This document shows, one piece after another, positions 1 to 7,644 of a stretch of 64,000 bases of DNA (its first letter is position 1; each line of letters begins with the position of its first letter). Where the stretch lies: positions 1-64,000 of the forward strand of contig CASZWJ010000006.1 of NCBI GenBank assembly GCA_949493535.1, in the 5' to 3' direction. A program made the translations under genes and the position numbers. This stretch comes from an uncultured Alphaproteobacteria bacterium. GTDB taxonomy: Bacteria; Pseudomonadota; Alphaproteobacteria; RF32; CAG-239. The notes under the pieces are model-generated. The model saw only the letters and a program-made list of their open reading frames with translations. It was not told the DNA's origin and did not search any database.

Positions 1-731
1 TGACATTTAGAACAATTGACGGCTATGCCAATACAGCTAAAAAAGTCACATATAATGGGGAGACTTATGCTGTCACAACTATTCCCTATCATAACGGTAT
101 GAGTTGTGCCTTAGCAAGACGCAGATGTGCTGAAGAAGAAGGATATATTTTACCCGATTATGACTTTGCTAAATTTTTAATCAAAAATAAAGTCTCTTTA
201 GGTGTATCCTCAATTGTTATTGGAGGAGGAACGGCAGGCGTTTGTACTTCTACTCAATGTGGTTCAAACAGTTATTTGGGATGCTCAAACAGTACATCTT
301 GTGCTTGTTTATATAATGATGAAGGCGCAACAGCAACAACAAGTGGCGCTGTTTGCGTCAAAAAAGTTTGTGCCGCTGCCGTTAAAGAAACATGCCCCAG
401 CGGTTACCAATTAGAGAAATGTTCCGGCTACACAAATCCTGTTCAGACAGGAACTGCGACAAGCTCATTGGGCAACACCTGTTACAAATGCGAAGATAAA
501 TCATCCTCATCAGGTTCTTCCGGAACTAACACATGCATCCAGAACGGGTGGCATCCGGAGTGTTGTGCAACCGGTTTCACCGGAAAAAAATGCTATATTC
601 CCAATTACAACTGTGCTGCCAAAAACAGTTGTACCAGCTGGGATTTGCAGCATACTTATGCCAACTGTATAAGAGATTTGGGAGGCGGTTACTATTGCTG
701 CAGCCAATGCTCCGGCTATGAAGTAAATTAA
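1..731 (+). CDS. Cys-rich, probably secreted protein (5' end outside window)
   Basis: The reading frame is open from the first base to the TAA at 729-731, so the gene starts upstream of the window. An internal ATG at 99 is not needed as a start, because in-frame coding continues upstream of it. The visible 242 or so residues contain many paired and spaced cysteines (patterns such as CCATGF, YCCSQCSGY) and a Ser/Gly-rich linker. This is typical of a disulfide-bonded exported protein. No enzymatic motif is visible. It resembles in style the Cys-rich protein at 6063-6627, but I do not recognise the family. A strong hairpin terminator follows directly. Confidence 0.7.
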   Translation, partial: TFRTIDGYANTAKKVTYNGETYAVTTIPYHNGMSCALARRRCAEEEGYILPDYDFAKFLIKNKVSLGVSSIVIGGGTAGVCTSTQCGSNSYLGCSNSTSCACLYNDEGATATTSGAVCVKKVCAAAVKETCPSGYQLEKCSGYTNPVQTGTATSSLGNTCYKCEDKSSSSGSSGTNTCIQNGWHPECCATGFTGKKCYIPNYNCAAKNSCTSWDLQHTYANCIRDLGGGYYCCSQCSGYEVN

Positions 732-737
732 AAACGA

Positions 738-772
738 AAAACTCCCCGATAAATAATCGGGGAGTTTTTTTA
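738..772. terminator. Bidirectional Rho-independent terminator
   Basis: An 11-bp stem built on ACTCCCCGAT/ATCGGGGAGT with a 5-nt loop is followed by a T-run and preceded by an A-rich run. It can therefore terminate both the upstream Cys-rich gene and the convergent pssA. Confidence 0.9.
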
Positions 773-788
773 TTCTCAAATCTTATTG

Positions 789-1568
789 TCAATTCTTTTC
801 ATAATCATGTTTTTCTTTAAGAAAAACGATAATACCGACAGGAATGGACAGAGCATAGAGTACAGTCATAATTCCCAACGTCAACCAAGGCTGAGTGATG
901 ATAAAGCTGGCAAACAAAGCCACAATCAACATCATCGGAATAAACAAATAAGTCGGCACTTTAAGCTTTTTGGTTGAAAAAGTCGGTATGCGGCTAACCA
1001 TTAAGAAAGCGACAACACACAAGACTGACGCACAAAAAGCATGCGAACGAACATAAGCTAATTCCGGCATTTCAAACGAAATCATAACCGGCATCATAAC
1101 CAAAGCGGCAGCGGCCGGAGCCGGCACGCCGACAAAGAAATGAGACCAATATTCGGGCTGAGGCTCTTCTTCCAGCATGGTATTGAAACGAGCCAGACGC
1201 ATAGCCATGCCGATAGACATCAACAGGCAGAAAAACCAGCCGAATTTCGGCAGGTCAAACAAAGACCATTGATACAACAGAATCGCCGGAGCGACGCCAA
1301 AGCTCACAAAATCAGACAAAGAATCCAATTCGGCGCCGAATTTGGTGGAGCCTTTTAACATACGGGCAACGCGACCGTCCAAACCGTCAAAAAAGGCTGC
1401 TACAAAAATGCACAAAACGGCTTTAACCCAGTCTTCCTGAATAGAATAGCGAATTGAGGTGACACCAGCGCACAAAGCCAGCATGGTGACAATATTAGGC
1501 GCAATTTTACGAAACGGCAAAGCTGTCAGCTTGCGTTTAGTCATAAGCACCGGGTGCATTTTTTCCAT
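789..1568 (-). CDS. pssA: CDP-diacylglycerol-serine O-phosphatidyltransferase
   Basis: This membrane enzyme makes phosphatidylserine from CDP-diacylglycerol and L-serine, the first committed step to phosphatidylethanolamine. The full CDP-alcohol phosphatidyltransferase signature is present at residues 61-86: D61, D64-G65, A68-R69, G78, D82, D86. Several hydrophobic segments follow, and 259 residues is normal for the family. The start ATG overlaps the psd stop by one base (TAATG), which suggests translational coupling. The psd-pssA order is the usual alphaproteobacterial arrangement. Confidence 0.95.
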   Translation of the reverse strand: MEKMHPVLMTKRKLTALPFRKIAPNIVTMLALCAGVTSIRYSIQEDWVKAVLCIFVAAFFDGLDGRVARMLKGSTKFGAELDSLSDFVSFGVAPAILLYQWSLFDLPKFGWFFCLLMSIGMAMRLARFNTMLEEEPQPEYWSHFFVGVPAPAAAALVMMPVMISFEMPELAYVRSHAFCASVLCVVAFLMVSRIPTFSTKKLKVPTYLFIPMMLIVALFASFIITQPWLTLGIMTVLYALSIPVGIIVFLKEKHDYEKN

Positions 1569-2275
1569 TAGCGGATTACTCCCTTAACTTGCGGAGCCTC
1601 ATCTGTCAGATTGGCAATAACGCTTTCGCCGGCAACCATTGTCTGTCCTAAGCAGACTTTGGGTTCGACACCTTCCGGCAGATAAACATCCAAACGGGAT
1701 CCGAAACGGATTAAGCCGAAACGTTCGCCGGCCTTATATTCCATACCTTCGCTGGCTTCGCAGAGGATGCGGCGGGCAATCAGACCTGCAATCTGAACGA
1801 AACAAATGGTTTTGCCGCTCTTGGTTTTCATAGCCAGAAGCTGACGCTCATTATCTTTGCTGGCCTTGTCCAAAGTTGCATTCAGAAACTTTCCGGGCAC
1901 ATAAACAGATTTGGTAATGGTTCCCTGAGCCGGAGCGCGATTAACATGCACGTTAAAAACACTCATAAAAACGCTGACACGGGTAAATTTGGCATCGCCA
2001 AGCCCTAATTCTTCCGGCGCCTTAACTTTGGCAATCATCTGGACAATACCGTCAGCAGGAGAAACGACCACATTGTCGATTTCGGGCGTGACGCGTTCCG
2101 GATCTCTGAAGAAATAGTAGCACCATACGGTCAGAACCAAACCAAACCAGCCGAGCGGCTGCCACATCATTGCCAGTAACGCTGTTACTGCCGCAAAGAT
2201 TCCGACAAAACGCCAGCCTTCGTTATTGATGTTGGGCAAAACATATCTGCGCCAAGAAATATCAATAGTTTTCAT
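1568..2275 (-). CDS. psd: Phosphatidylserine decarboxylase proenzyme
   Basis: This enzyme decarboxylates phosphatidylserine to phosphatidylethanolamine at the inner membrane. The product is a short-form proenzyme of 235 residues. It has an N-terminal hydrophobic hairpin, the core sequence SPADG, and the self-cleavage site Gly-Ser in RFGSRLD near residues 192-193, where the Ser becomes the pyruvoyl group. I chose the start at 2275 because AAGGA lies 8 bases upstream. The frame is open further upstream, but that part has no similarity to the family. The gene is coupled to pssA by a one-base overlap. Confidence 0.95.
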   Translation of the reverse strand: MKTIDISWRRYVLPNINNEGWRFVGIFAAVTALLAMMWQPLGWFGLVLTVWCYYFFRDPERVTPEIDNVVVSPADGIVQMIAKVKAPEELGLGDAKFTRVSVFMSVFNVHVNRAPAQGTITKSVYVPGKFLNATLDKASKDNERQLLAMKTKSGKTICFVQIAGLIARRILCEASEGMEYKAGERFGLIRFGSRLDVYLPEGVEPKVCLGQTMVAGESVIANLTDEAPQVKGVIR

Positions 2276-2459
2276 ATATTTAATCCTTTTGAAAAATCCG
2301 TATTGCGAACAGGCTGCCGGGACGCTGTCTCCTGCCGCAGCTTTTGCCGCAAGCGGATTGTTTATGTTTGTTAACATTGATACTCAAGCATATTTTGATA
2401 AAAGACTCAAGTTTTATGTTGCAATTATAAAATTTTCTTTGTATAACGACTTTCATGAT

Positions 2460-2546
2460 GCGCTTGTGGCGGAACAGGTAGACGCTGCAGACTTAAAATC
2501 TGTTGGCCGCAAGGCCGTGCCGGTTCGATTCCGGCCTAGCGCACCA
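2460..2546 (+). tRNA. tRNA-Leu (anticodon UAA)
   Basis: The 87-nt tRNA has an encoded CCA, acceptor stem GCGCTTG/CTAGCGC (one U-U mismatch), an anticodon loop CTTAAAA giving UAA, a long variable arm and a T-loop TTCGATT. The long variable arm and the anticodon identify leucine. A terminator follows directly. Confidence 0.96.
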
Positions 2547-2548
2547 TA

Positions 2549-2580
2549 AAAAAAACTCCCGTAACGGGAGTTTTTTTTAT
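2549..2580 (+). terminator. Terminator of tRNA-Leu
   Basis: The stem ACTCCCGT/ACGGGAGT is followed by eight T residues, starting two bases after the tRNA CCA. Confidence 0.9.
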
Positions 2581-2702
2581 ATTGTATAAGCAACGGGAAT
2601 ATGATATGTCTGAAGTTGTAAATATATATTTCTGCTTATTACTATGAACCGTGATGAATTCACAATCATACTGATAAGCTTAACCCTAAAAAATTTAATC
2701 TT

Positions 2703-3137
2703 ATGAATCTTTTCACTCCGGTAAAAAAGTTTATCAAAATGAACCGTGAAAACAAAGCTTGGTCTCTGCTCTGCATCGGCTTCATCGGCAGCCTCTCGGC
2801 TGTCATCCTTGAGAGATTTAAGTTGCTCCCGCAGACTACCGCTACAGAACTCGCCGTCGGAACGTTCATCGCCATCTTCGGTATCGGCTGCCTGACGATG
2901 TGTACCTATTTCATCAAACACGAAGACAAAGCGGCAAAGTTTGCCGGCTGCGGCGCGTTTGGCTTTTTAGGGCTGGGATGCACCGAATGCATTATCGATT
3001 ATATGGTTAAGCACCTGATTTCGGTCACACTGCCCCAAATTACAATATGGTATGCATATCCTTGCATCATCATGTTTGCCATAGGCATTTTAATACTGGC
3101 GGGACAGGCTATTTTTGAAACTTGGAAACGAGCTTAA
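2703..3137 (+). CDS. Small polytopic membrane protein of unknown function
   Basis: The 144-residue product has a short basic N-terminus and four hydrophobic segments, near residues 21-38, 50-70, 82-100 and 115-138. It has several cysteines but no recognised domain. No good ribosome binding site precedes the ATG at 2703. An internal ATG at 2739 (start MNRENK) is an alternative. The hairpin terminator downstream and the strongly amphipathic composition support a real gene, but I cannot assign a function. Confidence 0.6.
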   Translation: MNLFTPVKKFIKMNRENKAWSLLCIGFIGSLSAVILERFKLLPQTTATELAVGTFIAIFGIGCLTMCTYFIKHEDKAAKFAGCGAFGFLGLGCTECIIDYMVKHLISVTLPQITIWYAYPCIIMFAIGILILAGQAIFETWKRA

Positions 3138-3164
3138 TTCACGCTAAAAAAGAAAATTTTTCTT

Positions 3165-3198
3165 CACCTCTTACCTTTCCGGTTTGAGGTGTTTTTTT
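3165..3198 (+). terminator. Rho-independent terminator
   Basis: The inverted repeat CACCTC/GAGGTG has an inner ACC/GGT pairing and is followed by seven T residues. It lies 28 bases after the small membrane protein gene. Confidence 0.75.
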
Positions 3199-3246
3199 AA
3201 CGCCAATAAATTTAATATCTCATAAATGAAACAAGATATTTAACAA

Positions 3247-4128
3247 TCACATATTATCCAGCAATTCTTTGTAATAATTAAGAACGGCGCGGACCTTTGG
3301 AATGTTTTTGCTGTTGGTATGCGTTACGAGGTAGAAAACAACACTGCTTTCACATTTGATATTATCAAGGCAAACCATACCTTCATCTTTGAAACGCAGC
3401 GGCATAAGCCCGACACCAATGCCATTACGCAAAACCTCGTACAAAGACAAGCTGGAATTTGACGAATAGCATTTATGTTTGGCTCGCTTCAAGCACTCTC
3501 CCCAGCCTTTAACATATTTTTCACTGCCCATTTTGTGAACAATACGGTGATTATTGAGCAAATCTTCCAAATCCATAGGATAACCGTAACGCGACAAATA
3601 CTGCGGCGAGGCAAAGAAGCCTATTTCAATTTTTTTAGAATGTATCACGACTAAATCAGGGGAACACGGCGTTTGAAAGGTTAAAGCAACGTCAACATTT
3701 GAAATTCTGCTTTCGTTAATATCCGCATCCATTGCGACAATAGACGTCAGGCTGATATTCGGATACCGGACATAAAATTCGTCAATATCTTTGGGAAGCA
3801 GATTGGCGCTGATAATTAACGGCATGCCGACGCGCACCTCGCCGGAAATATCTTTCTTGTCAGAAAAATCTTCTTTCAGCGAAGCCAGAATTTGCTCTAT
3901 TGCAGCAGCTTTTTCCACCAGATTTTCACCGCGGCTCGTCACGTAAGAACCTCGCCCGTTACTGGACAATACTTTGTAACCGACTTCGCTTTCCAGATTA
4001 TCCAAGTATTTATTCAGCGTATCGACGGAAATGCCGAAATCTAAAGCCGCCTGCCTTTTGCCAAAACATTTGTTAATCACTTTTAAAGCGCAGATTGCTT
4101 CAATTAAATCCAGATCTTTTCTGTTCAA
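3247..4128 (-). CDS. LysR-family transcriptional regulator
   Basis: The 293-residue protein has an N-terminal winged helix-turn-helix (about residues 3-60, including AALDFGISVDTLNKYLDNLE) and a LysR substrate-binding domain (about 95-290, beginning GEVRVGMPLI). The start codon is TTG at 4126-4128, chosen because a strong GGGAGG sits 6 bases upstream. It is divergent from the flavin-reductase-like gene at 4339, with about 210 bases between them. Divergence is the classic LysR arrangement, so that gene is the likely target (inference). The inducer is unknown. Confidence 0.88.
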   Translation of the reverse strand: MNRKDLDLIEAICALKVINKCFGKRQAALDFGISVDTLNKYLDNLESEVGYKVLSSNGRGSYVTSRGENLVEKAAAIEQILASLKEDFSDKKDISGEVRVGMPLIISANLLPKDIDEFYVRYPNISLTSIVAMDADINESRISNVDVALTFQTPCSPDLVVIHSKKIEIGFFASPQYLSRYGYPMDLEDLLNNHRIVHKMGSEKYVKGWGECLKRAKHKCYSSNSSLSLYEVLRNGIGVGLMPLRFKDEGMVCLDNIKCESSVVFYLVTHTNSKNIPKVRAVLNYYKELLDNM

Positions 4129-4338
4129 TGCGGCCTCCCGAGGTAAAAAACGTATGGTACATTCTTAATTTAGATTACTTATAATTGCAAGAAATTTATA
4201 GACAGAAGATATAATCCTCCCAAAACCAAAACCAAGGTTATATAAAAAAAATTTTTATACTTACGCAAATGTGATTGCAGAATGTTTGAAACTGCGTTAG
4301 TGTGCTGTTATTAAAACTATTATGAAAAGGATTTTCCC

Positions 4339-5178
4339 ATGAGCAAAATTACCTGGAAGCCGGGAACCATGCTGGCTCCCGTTCCTCCTGCCCTTATCTC
4401 CTGCGGCACAGTAGAAAAACCAAATATGATGACAGCGGCCTGGACCGGCATTATTGCTTCAGATCCGGCGCTCACTTATGTTTCTATCCGCCCGTCAAGA
4501 TACTCGCATGAACTGATTTCAAAAAGCGGCGAATTTGTCATTAATCTGACAAACCTGCCTCTTGTTAAAGCTGCTGACTGGTGCGGCGTTAAATCAGGGC
4601 GAAATATTGATAAGTTCAAAGAGATGGGATTAACCGCCGAAGCCTGCTCTGAAATAAAAGCGCCGCAAATCAAAGAAGCGCCGGTTTCTTTGGAATGCAA
4701 AGTTATTGATGTGAAAAGCTACGGCACGCATGATATGTTTCTGGCTGAAATTGCCGCTGTCAATGTCGATGATAAATATATTGACGACAATGGCAAGCTC
4801 TGGCTCGAAAAAGCCGGACTGATCGCTTATGTCCACGGCTTTTATTACACACTCGGCAGAAATATCGGAAAGTTTGGTTTCTCCGTAGAAAAGAAGCCCA
4901 ATAAAACAAAAAAACCGGAGTTTGAAAAAAAAGCAGAAAGCCCTGAAATAAAATTCAACCGGCAATCAAGCCGCAAATGCCATTCCGAACAAAATAATAT
5001 TTTTGAAATGCGAAAACCCAAACGCCTCAGCGACGTACGCAAAAAACGCGGCGACACTCCCAAATTAAAAAAATTTGACGGAGAGATAAAATTTAAAAAA
5101 GCCCGTCGGGAAAATGAAGTTATGCTTTCTGCCGCGCCGAAAAAACATTATGGCAAGCTTAAAACAAAGCCTAAATAA
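4339..5178 (+). CDS. Flavin reductase-like (flavoredoxin-type) protein with basic tail
   Basis: Residues 1-185 form a flavin reductase-like split-barrel domain, recognisable by the N-terminal WKPGTMLAPVPPALISCG, the central MMTAAWTGI and the SVRPSRYSHELI-type segment. Such proteins bind FMN and are used in electron transfer in anaerobes. The last 90 residues or so are unusual: Lys/Arg-rich, low complexity and probably disordered. AAAGGA lies upstream of the ATG. The gene is divergent from the LysR regulator, which probably controls it. The redox partner is not evident from the neighbourhood. Confidence 0.85.
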   Translation: MSKITWKPGTMLAPVPPALISCGTVEKPNMMTAAWTGIIASDPALTYVSIRPSRYSHELISKSGEFVINLTNLPLVKAADWCGVKSGRNIDKFKEMGLTAEACSEIKAPQIKEAPVSLECKVIDVKSYGTHDMFLAEIAAVNVDDKYIDDNGKLWLEKAGLIAYVHGFYYTLGRNIGKFGFSVEKKPNKTKKPEFEKKAESPEIKFNRQSSRKCHSEQNNIFEMRKPKRLSDVRKKRGDTPKLKKFDGEIKFKKARRENEVMLSAAPKKHYGKLKTKPK

Positions 5179-5227
5179 AGAAAAATACGGCTTTTATAAA
5201 AAAATGCCGGTATGATAGACATAAATA

Positions 5228-5256
5228 TTGACAAAATAGCCACAACAAGTTATATT
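5228..5256 (+). promoter_or_regulatory. Sigma70-type promoter
   Basis: TTGACA at 5228-5233 and TATATT at 5251-5256 are separated by exactly 17 bases. It lies about 35 bases upstream of the TTG start at 5292. It also argues against an overlapping frame that would begin at 5212. Confidence 0.75.
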
Positions 5257-5291
5257 GCTTCCAGTACAGATAATTATTGGGAGTTTGACGA

Positions 5292-5885
5292 TTGTATAAT
5301 TTCGATAACGACAAAACCAAAGAACTGGAAAAATTATTTAACAAAAAAGACATTATCGGCCTTGAAACTTTTATGGAAAAGAACAGCCTTTATAAAAAAG
5401 TTTATGCGCCATTCAAAGGCCGCTTCTATTTTAATGCAAAAGACCGTTTCTCTTTTAAAATTTCACCTGACCAAAAAACAGCCGTTTTAGCATGTATGCT
5501 CTACGAGAAGCATGCGTATTTTCAAGACGGCGGATATAATCTTGAAATTTTGGTTGCACAAGCCGATGCCTATGGCAATTTTCACAAATGCGAACATATC
5601 CGCTTTGACAATGCAGATAAAATAAATTTTGTCGGATTGGATAATAATGCCATTTTGTTACAAAATACAAATTCTTCACAACAATTATCAAAATACAATC
5701 TGCGCGGAAAACCTATTGTGCCATCAGGCATATCGGCATCAGGTATTCGTTCTGCCAATTCTCAAAAAGAAGCTTTATTAAAAGCGAGAGCAGAATACCG
5801 AAGCAACAAACAGAAATACCCGCCCAATGCTTTACAAGCAAAACTCTCGGTCTGGAATGAAATAAATTCAAAAATAAAACTTTAA
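5292..5885 (+). CDS. Hypothetical protein, 197 aa
   Basis: The product is a soluble 197-residue protein with a charged N-terminus (NDKTKELEKLFNKKD) and no motif I recognise. The start is TTG at 5292-5294. GGGAG lies 8 bases upstream, a consensus promoter lies at 5228-5256, and an in-frame TGA at 5286 prevents any earlier start. There is no signal peptide or membrane segment. The gene is monocistronic, with its own promoter and terminator. The function is unknown. Confidence 0.65.
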   Translation: MYNFDNDKTKELEKLFNKKDIIGLETFMEKNSLYKKVYAPFKGRFYFNAKDRFSFKISPDQKTAVLACMLYEKHAYFQDGGYNLEILVAQADAYGNFHKCEHIRFDNADKINFVGLDNNAILLQNTNSSQQLSKYNLRGKPIVPSGISASGIRSANSQKEALLKARAEYRSNKQKYPPNALQAKLSVWNEINSKIKL

Positions 5886-5897
5886 TCAGCTTTTTTC

Positions 5898-5936
5898 TTA
5901 TCTCTCCCTCAGAACATTCTGCGGGAGAGATTTTTC
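5898..5936 (+). terminator. Rho-independent terminator
   Basis: The long hairpin ATCTCTCCC/GGGAGAGAT has an inner CAGA/TCTG stem and is followed by TTTTTCTTTT. Confidence 0.85.
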
Positions 5937-5992
5937 TTTTAAATCCAACTTGTTACAAAAATATGATAAATTAGACCCTTTGCATTTTTCGG

Positions 5993-6019
5993 TTGCAAAA
6001 AAAAAAAAACATTTATCAT
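5993..6019 (+). promoter_or_regulatory. Possible promoter with a 13-A spacer tract
   Basis: A TTGCAA hexamer (5993-5998) and a TATCAT hexamer (6014-6019) flank a homopolymer of 13 A residues (5997-6009). The present spacing is 15 bases, below optimum. Both hexamers are imperfect, so this is a tentative assignment. If correct, gain or loss of A residues would change promoter strength. Confidence 0.35.
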
Positions 6020-6062
6020 TAACGTTATAGGCTTTAGTTCTGATTATTTTGAGAGGTGTGTC

Positions 6063-6627
6063 ATGTTTAATCTCAAATCCGCCTGTTTGGGCTTACTTTC
6101 TGCTATCTTAATTTCTAATTTAACTTATGCAGAAGAGGTTAGACATGTTCCTGTCTCCTTCAATAATTTCACACTCACACACTCACACAATCACACACTC
6201 ACACAATCACACACTCACACAATCACACACAACACAAGGGCTAAAGCCTATGCCAGATTCTTACAAACTGGCTAAACTACAATTTCTTCCTGATATGAAA
6301 GACAGCGAGAACGGTTGGGGCGGGCACAACCTGAATAACAAATTCAGCGGCACTTGTTCTTATCAACTTACTTTACCAATATGCAATGTACCCAACTGTA
6401 TAACTTGTGTCACAGGCACTCCGACAAAATGCTCCGTTTGCAAGAGCGGCTGTCTGTTGGGTATGTTTGGCTCATGCGAATGCCCTTCACTTGAAGACGC
6501 AAGTAACAACTGTGTTTCCCAAATGTGCAACGGCATAGAATATTGCTGTCCTTCCGGTGCCAGCTGCGCAACAATGGCAAACGGCGGACCGATGTGCTAC
6601 ACAAAGGATAAAGTGCTGGCGCCATAA
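6063..6627 (+). CDS. Cys-rich secreted protein, apparently phase-variable and currently out of frame
   Basis: Translation from the ATG at 6063 (GAGAGG 6 bases upstream) gives a clear signal peptide, with the hydrophobic segment CLGLLSAILISNL and a likely cleavage after TYA. It then runs through a CACACA-type octanucleotide tract and stops at 6275. The Cys-rich mature domain (about 16 cysteines, including CITCVTGTPTKCSVC and EYCCPSGASC) is in another frame and runs to a TAA at 6625-6627. The two parts would join if the tract gained one 8-base unit or lost two. I infer a contingency gene that is OFF in this sequence. Alternatives are an assembly error in the repeat or a decayed gene. The function of the domain is unknown; it is probably exported or surface-exposed. 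Confidence 0.75.
6169..6230 (+). repeat. Octanucleotide tandem repeat (TCACACAC/TCACACAA) within coding sequence
   Basis: After a 6-base partial unit at 6169-6174, seven units of 8 bases run from 6175 to 6230, alternating TCACACAC and TCACACAA (equally a 16-mer repeated 3.5 times). No stop codon occurs inside the tract in any frame. Eight is not a multiple of three, so each unit gained or lost shifts the frame. Confidence 0.97.
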
Positions 6628-6640
6628 AAAATGTAATTAA

Positions 6641-6678
6641 AAAAAACACCCCGATGATTTATACGGGGTGTTTTTTTA
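6641..6678. terminator. Bidirectional terminator
   Basis: The stem AACACCCCG/CGGGGTGTT is flanked by A- and T-runs, between the Cys-rich gene and convergent nrdG. Confidence 0.9.
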
Positions 6679-7374
6679 TTTGCGAATATCAAAAACGTCA
6701 AAGCAGGATTTCAAATAATCCAGCAGCTTTTTATCTTCAAAGAACTTGTCACATTCACTATCCGGCGTCTCATCTCCTTCAACCTGCCGATAACGCTGCA
6801 GATAATATTCTTTAACGCCTTTTCTTTTCAGCTCATCGGCAATGGCATAAATATCACTTATACTCAAAATACGCGGGTCACAAGTCGTGCGGCATTCAAA
6901 GCTTTTGCCGCTTTTAACTATCATATCAAGACTTTCCGTTACACGGGAAAAATGATTGGCTCCGCCAACCGCTTCCTGATAGCGGCCCTCAATTAATGGC
7001 GCTTTAATGTCAAAGCCAATCCAGTCGACCAAAGGAAGAACCTTTGCCAAAGCTTGCGGGCGATACCCCCCCGTATGTAAGCCTATTTTATAACCGAGCG
7101 CTTTTACTTCTTCAATATAAGCCCCCAAATCATCTTGAACCAATGGTTCGCCGCCGCTGAAAACAACTGCGTCTAAAATGCCTTTGCGGCTTTTTAAAAA
7201 TTCAAAAAATTTTTCCCAAATAAAATCGCTTTCGGCACCGATTTTCTGCAAAGCCTTGTTATGGCAGAAAGGACAACTCCACGGACAGCCCTGCATAAAA
7301 ACAACAGCAGCCATCTGATTTGGAAAATCGACGGTGCTGAAAGTTTCAACACCGCCGATTATAATGTGTTTCAT
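6676..7374 (-). CDS. nrdG: Anaerobic ribonucleotide reductase-activating protein (radical SAM)
   Basis: This is the activase that uses S-adenosylmethionine and a 4Fe-4S cluster to generate the glycyl radical of class III ribonucleotide reductase. The cluster ligands are C30, C34 and C37 in CPWSCPFCHN, followed by the SAM-binding GGEP-type segment (FSGGEPLVQ). At 232 residues it is the longer form found with NrdD of non-enteric bacteria. It is the last gene of the unit nrdD - small glycyl-radical gene - nrdG, 24 bases after the preceding stop, so probably co-transcribed and under the same NrdR-type control. Confidence 0.93.
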   Translation of the reverse strand: MKHIIIGGVETFSTVDFPNQMAAVVFMQGCPWSCPFCHNKALQKIGAESDFIWEKFFEFLKSRKGILDAVVFSGGEPLVQDDLGAYIEEVKALGYKIGLHTGGYRPQALAKVLPLVDWIGFDIKAPLIEGRYQEAVGGANHFSRVTESLDMIVKSGKSFECRTTCDPRILSISDIYAIADELKRKGVKEYYLQRYRQVEGDETPDSECDKFFEDKKLLDYLKSCFDVFDIRK

Positions 7375-7398
7375 CGTATTTGGCAGAATACGGAGAAA

Positions 7399-7611
7399 TT
7401 ATTCCGCTGCAACAGCCATGCTGTCTTCACGGCTTTCCATACCGGAAATAGCTTTGCTTTCAGAGAAGCATACTCTTGAATAAAATTCAGACTTTTTGCC
7501 TTTATTAAATTCTGATACCGGACGCAGATAGCCCATAACTCTGGTCCAAACTTCGCAAGGCTGTCTTTCTTCATCACTCAATTTAATATCTTCAAAATTA
7601 ATTGTGGTCAT
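7399..7611 (-). CDS. Separate NrdD C-terminal (glycyl-radical loop) protein, 70 aa
   Basis: The core, CEVWTRVMGYLRPVSEF followed by NKGKK, matches what I know of the extreme C-terminus of NrdD enzymes, where a Gly in R-V-x-G-Y-L carries the radical (G681 in E. coli). Here that Gly is G27. The larger NrdD protein upstream ends before this segment, so the radical domain is on its own polypeptide. GGAG lies 9 bases before the ATG, and the upstream gene stops 33 bases earlier with TAA. It is therefore a genuine separate gene, not a simple frameshift. It should dock into NrdD and be activated by NrdG (inference). Confidence 0.8.
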   Translation of the reverse strand: MTTINFEDIKLSDEERQPCEVWTRVMGYLRPVSEFNKGKKSEFYSRVCFSESKAISGMESREDSMAVAAE

Positions 7612-7644
7612 TTATATTACTCCATTTTTTCTAAATTTATTCAA

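Noticed and set aside
2226..2549. Open frame on the plus strand over psd and tRNA-Leu
   Set aside because: It is antisense to psd and reads through the tRNA-Leu gene.
5212..5490. Overlapping frame starting at ATG 5212
   Set aside because: It has no ribosome binding site, and a consensus promoter (5228-5256) lies inside it. The TTG start at 5292 in another frame has a good ribosome binding site.
6169..6230. CRISPR-like array
   Set aside because: The units are 8 bases with no spacers, so it is a simple tandem repeat.
6127..6627. Independent gene starting at ATG 6127 for the Cys-rich domain
   Set aside because: It has no ribosome binding site or signal peptide in that frame. The signal peptide in the other frame, with a strong GAGAGG, makes a frameshift switch more plausible.
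7612..7644. Sequencing frameshift splitting nrdD
   Set aside because: The large gene ends with TAA, a 33-base gap follows, and the small gene has its own GGAG and ATG. A single indel would not join them neatly.
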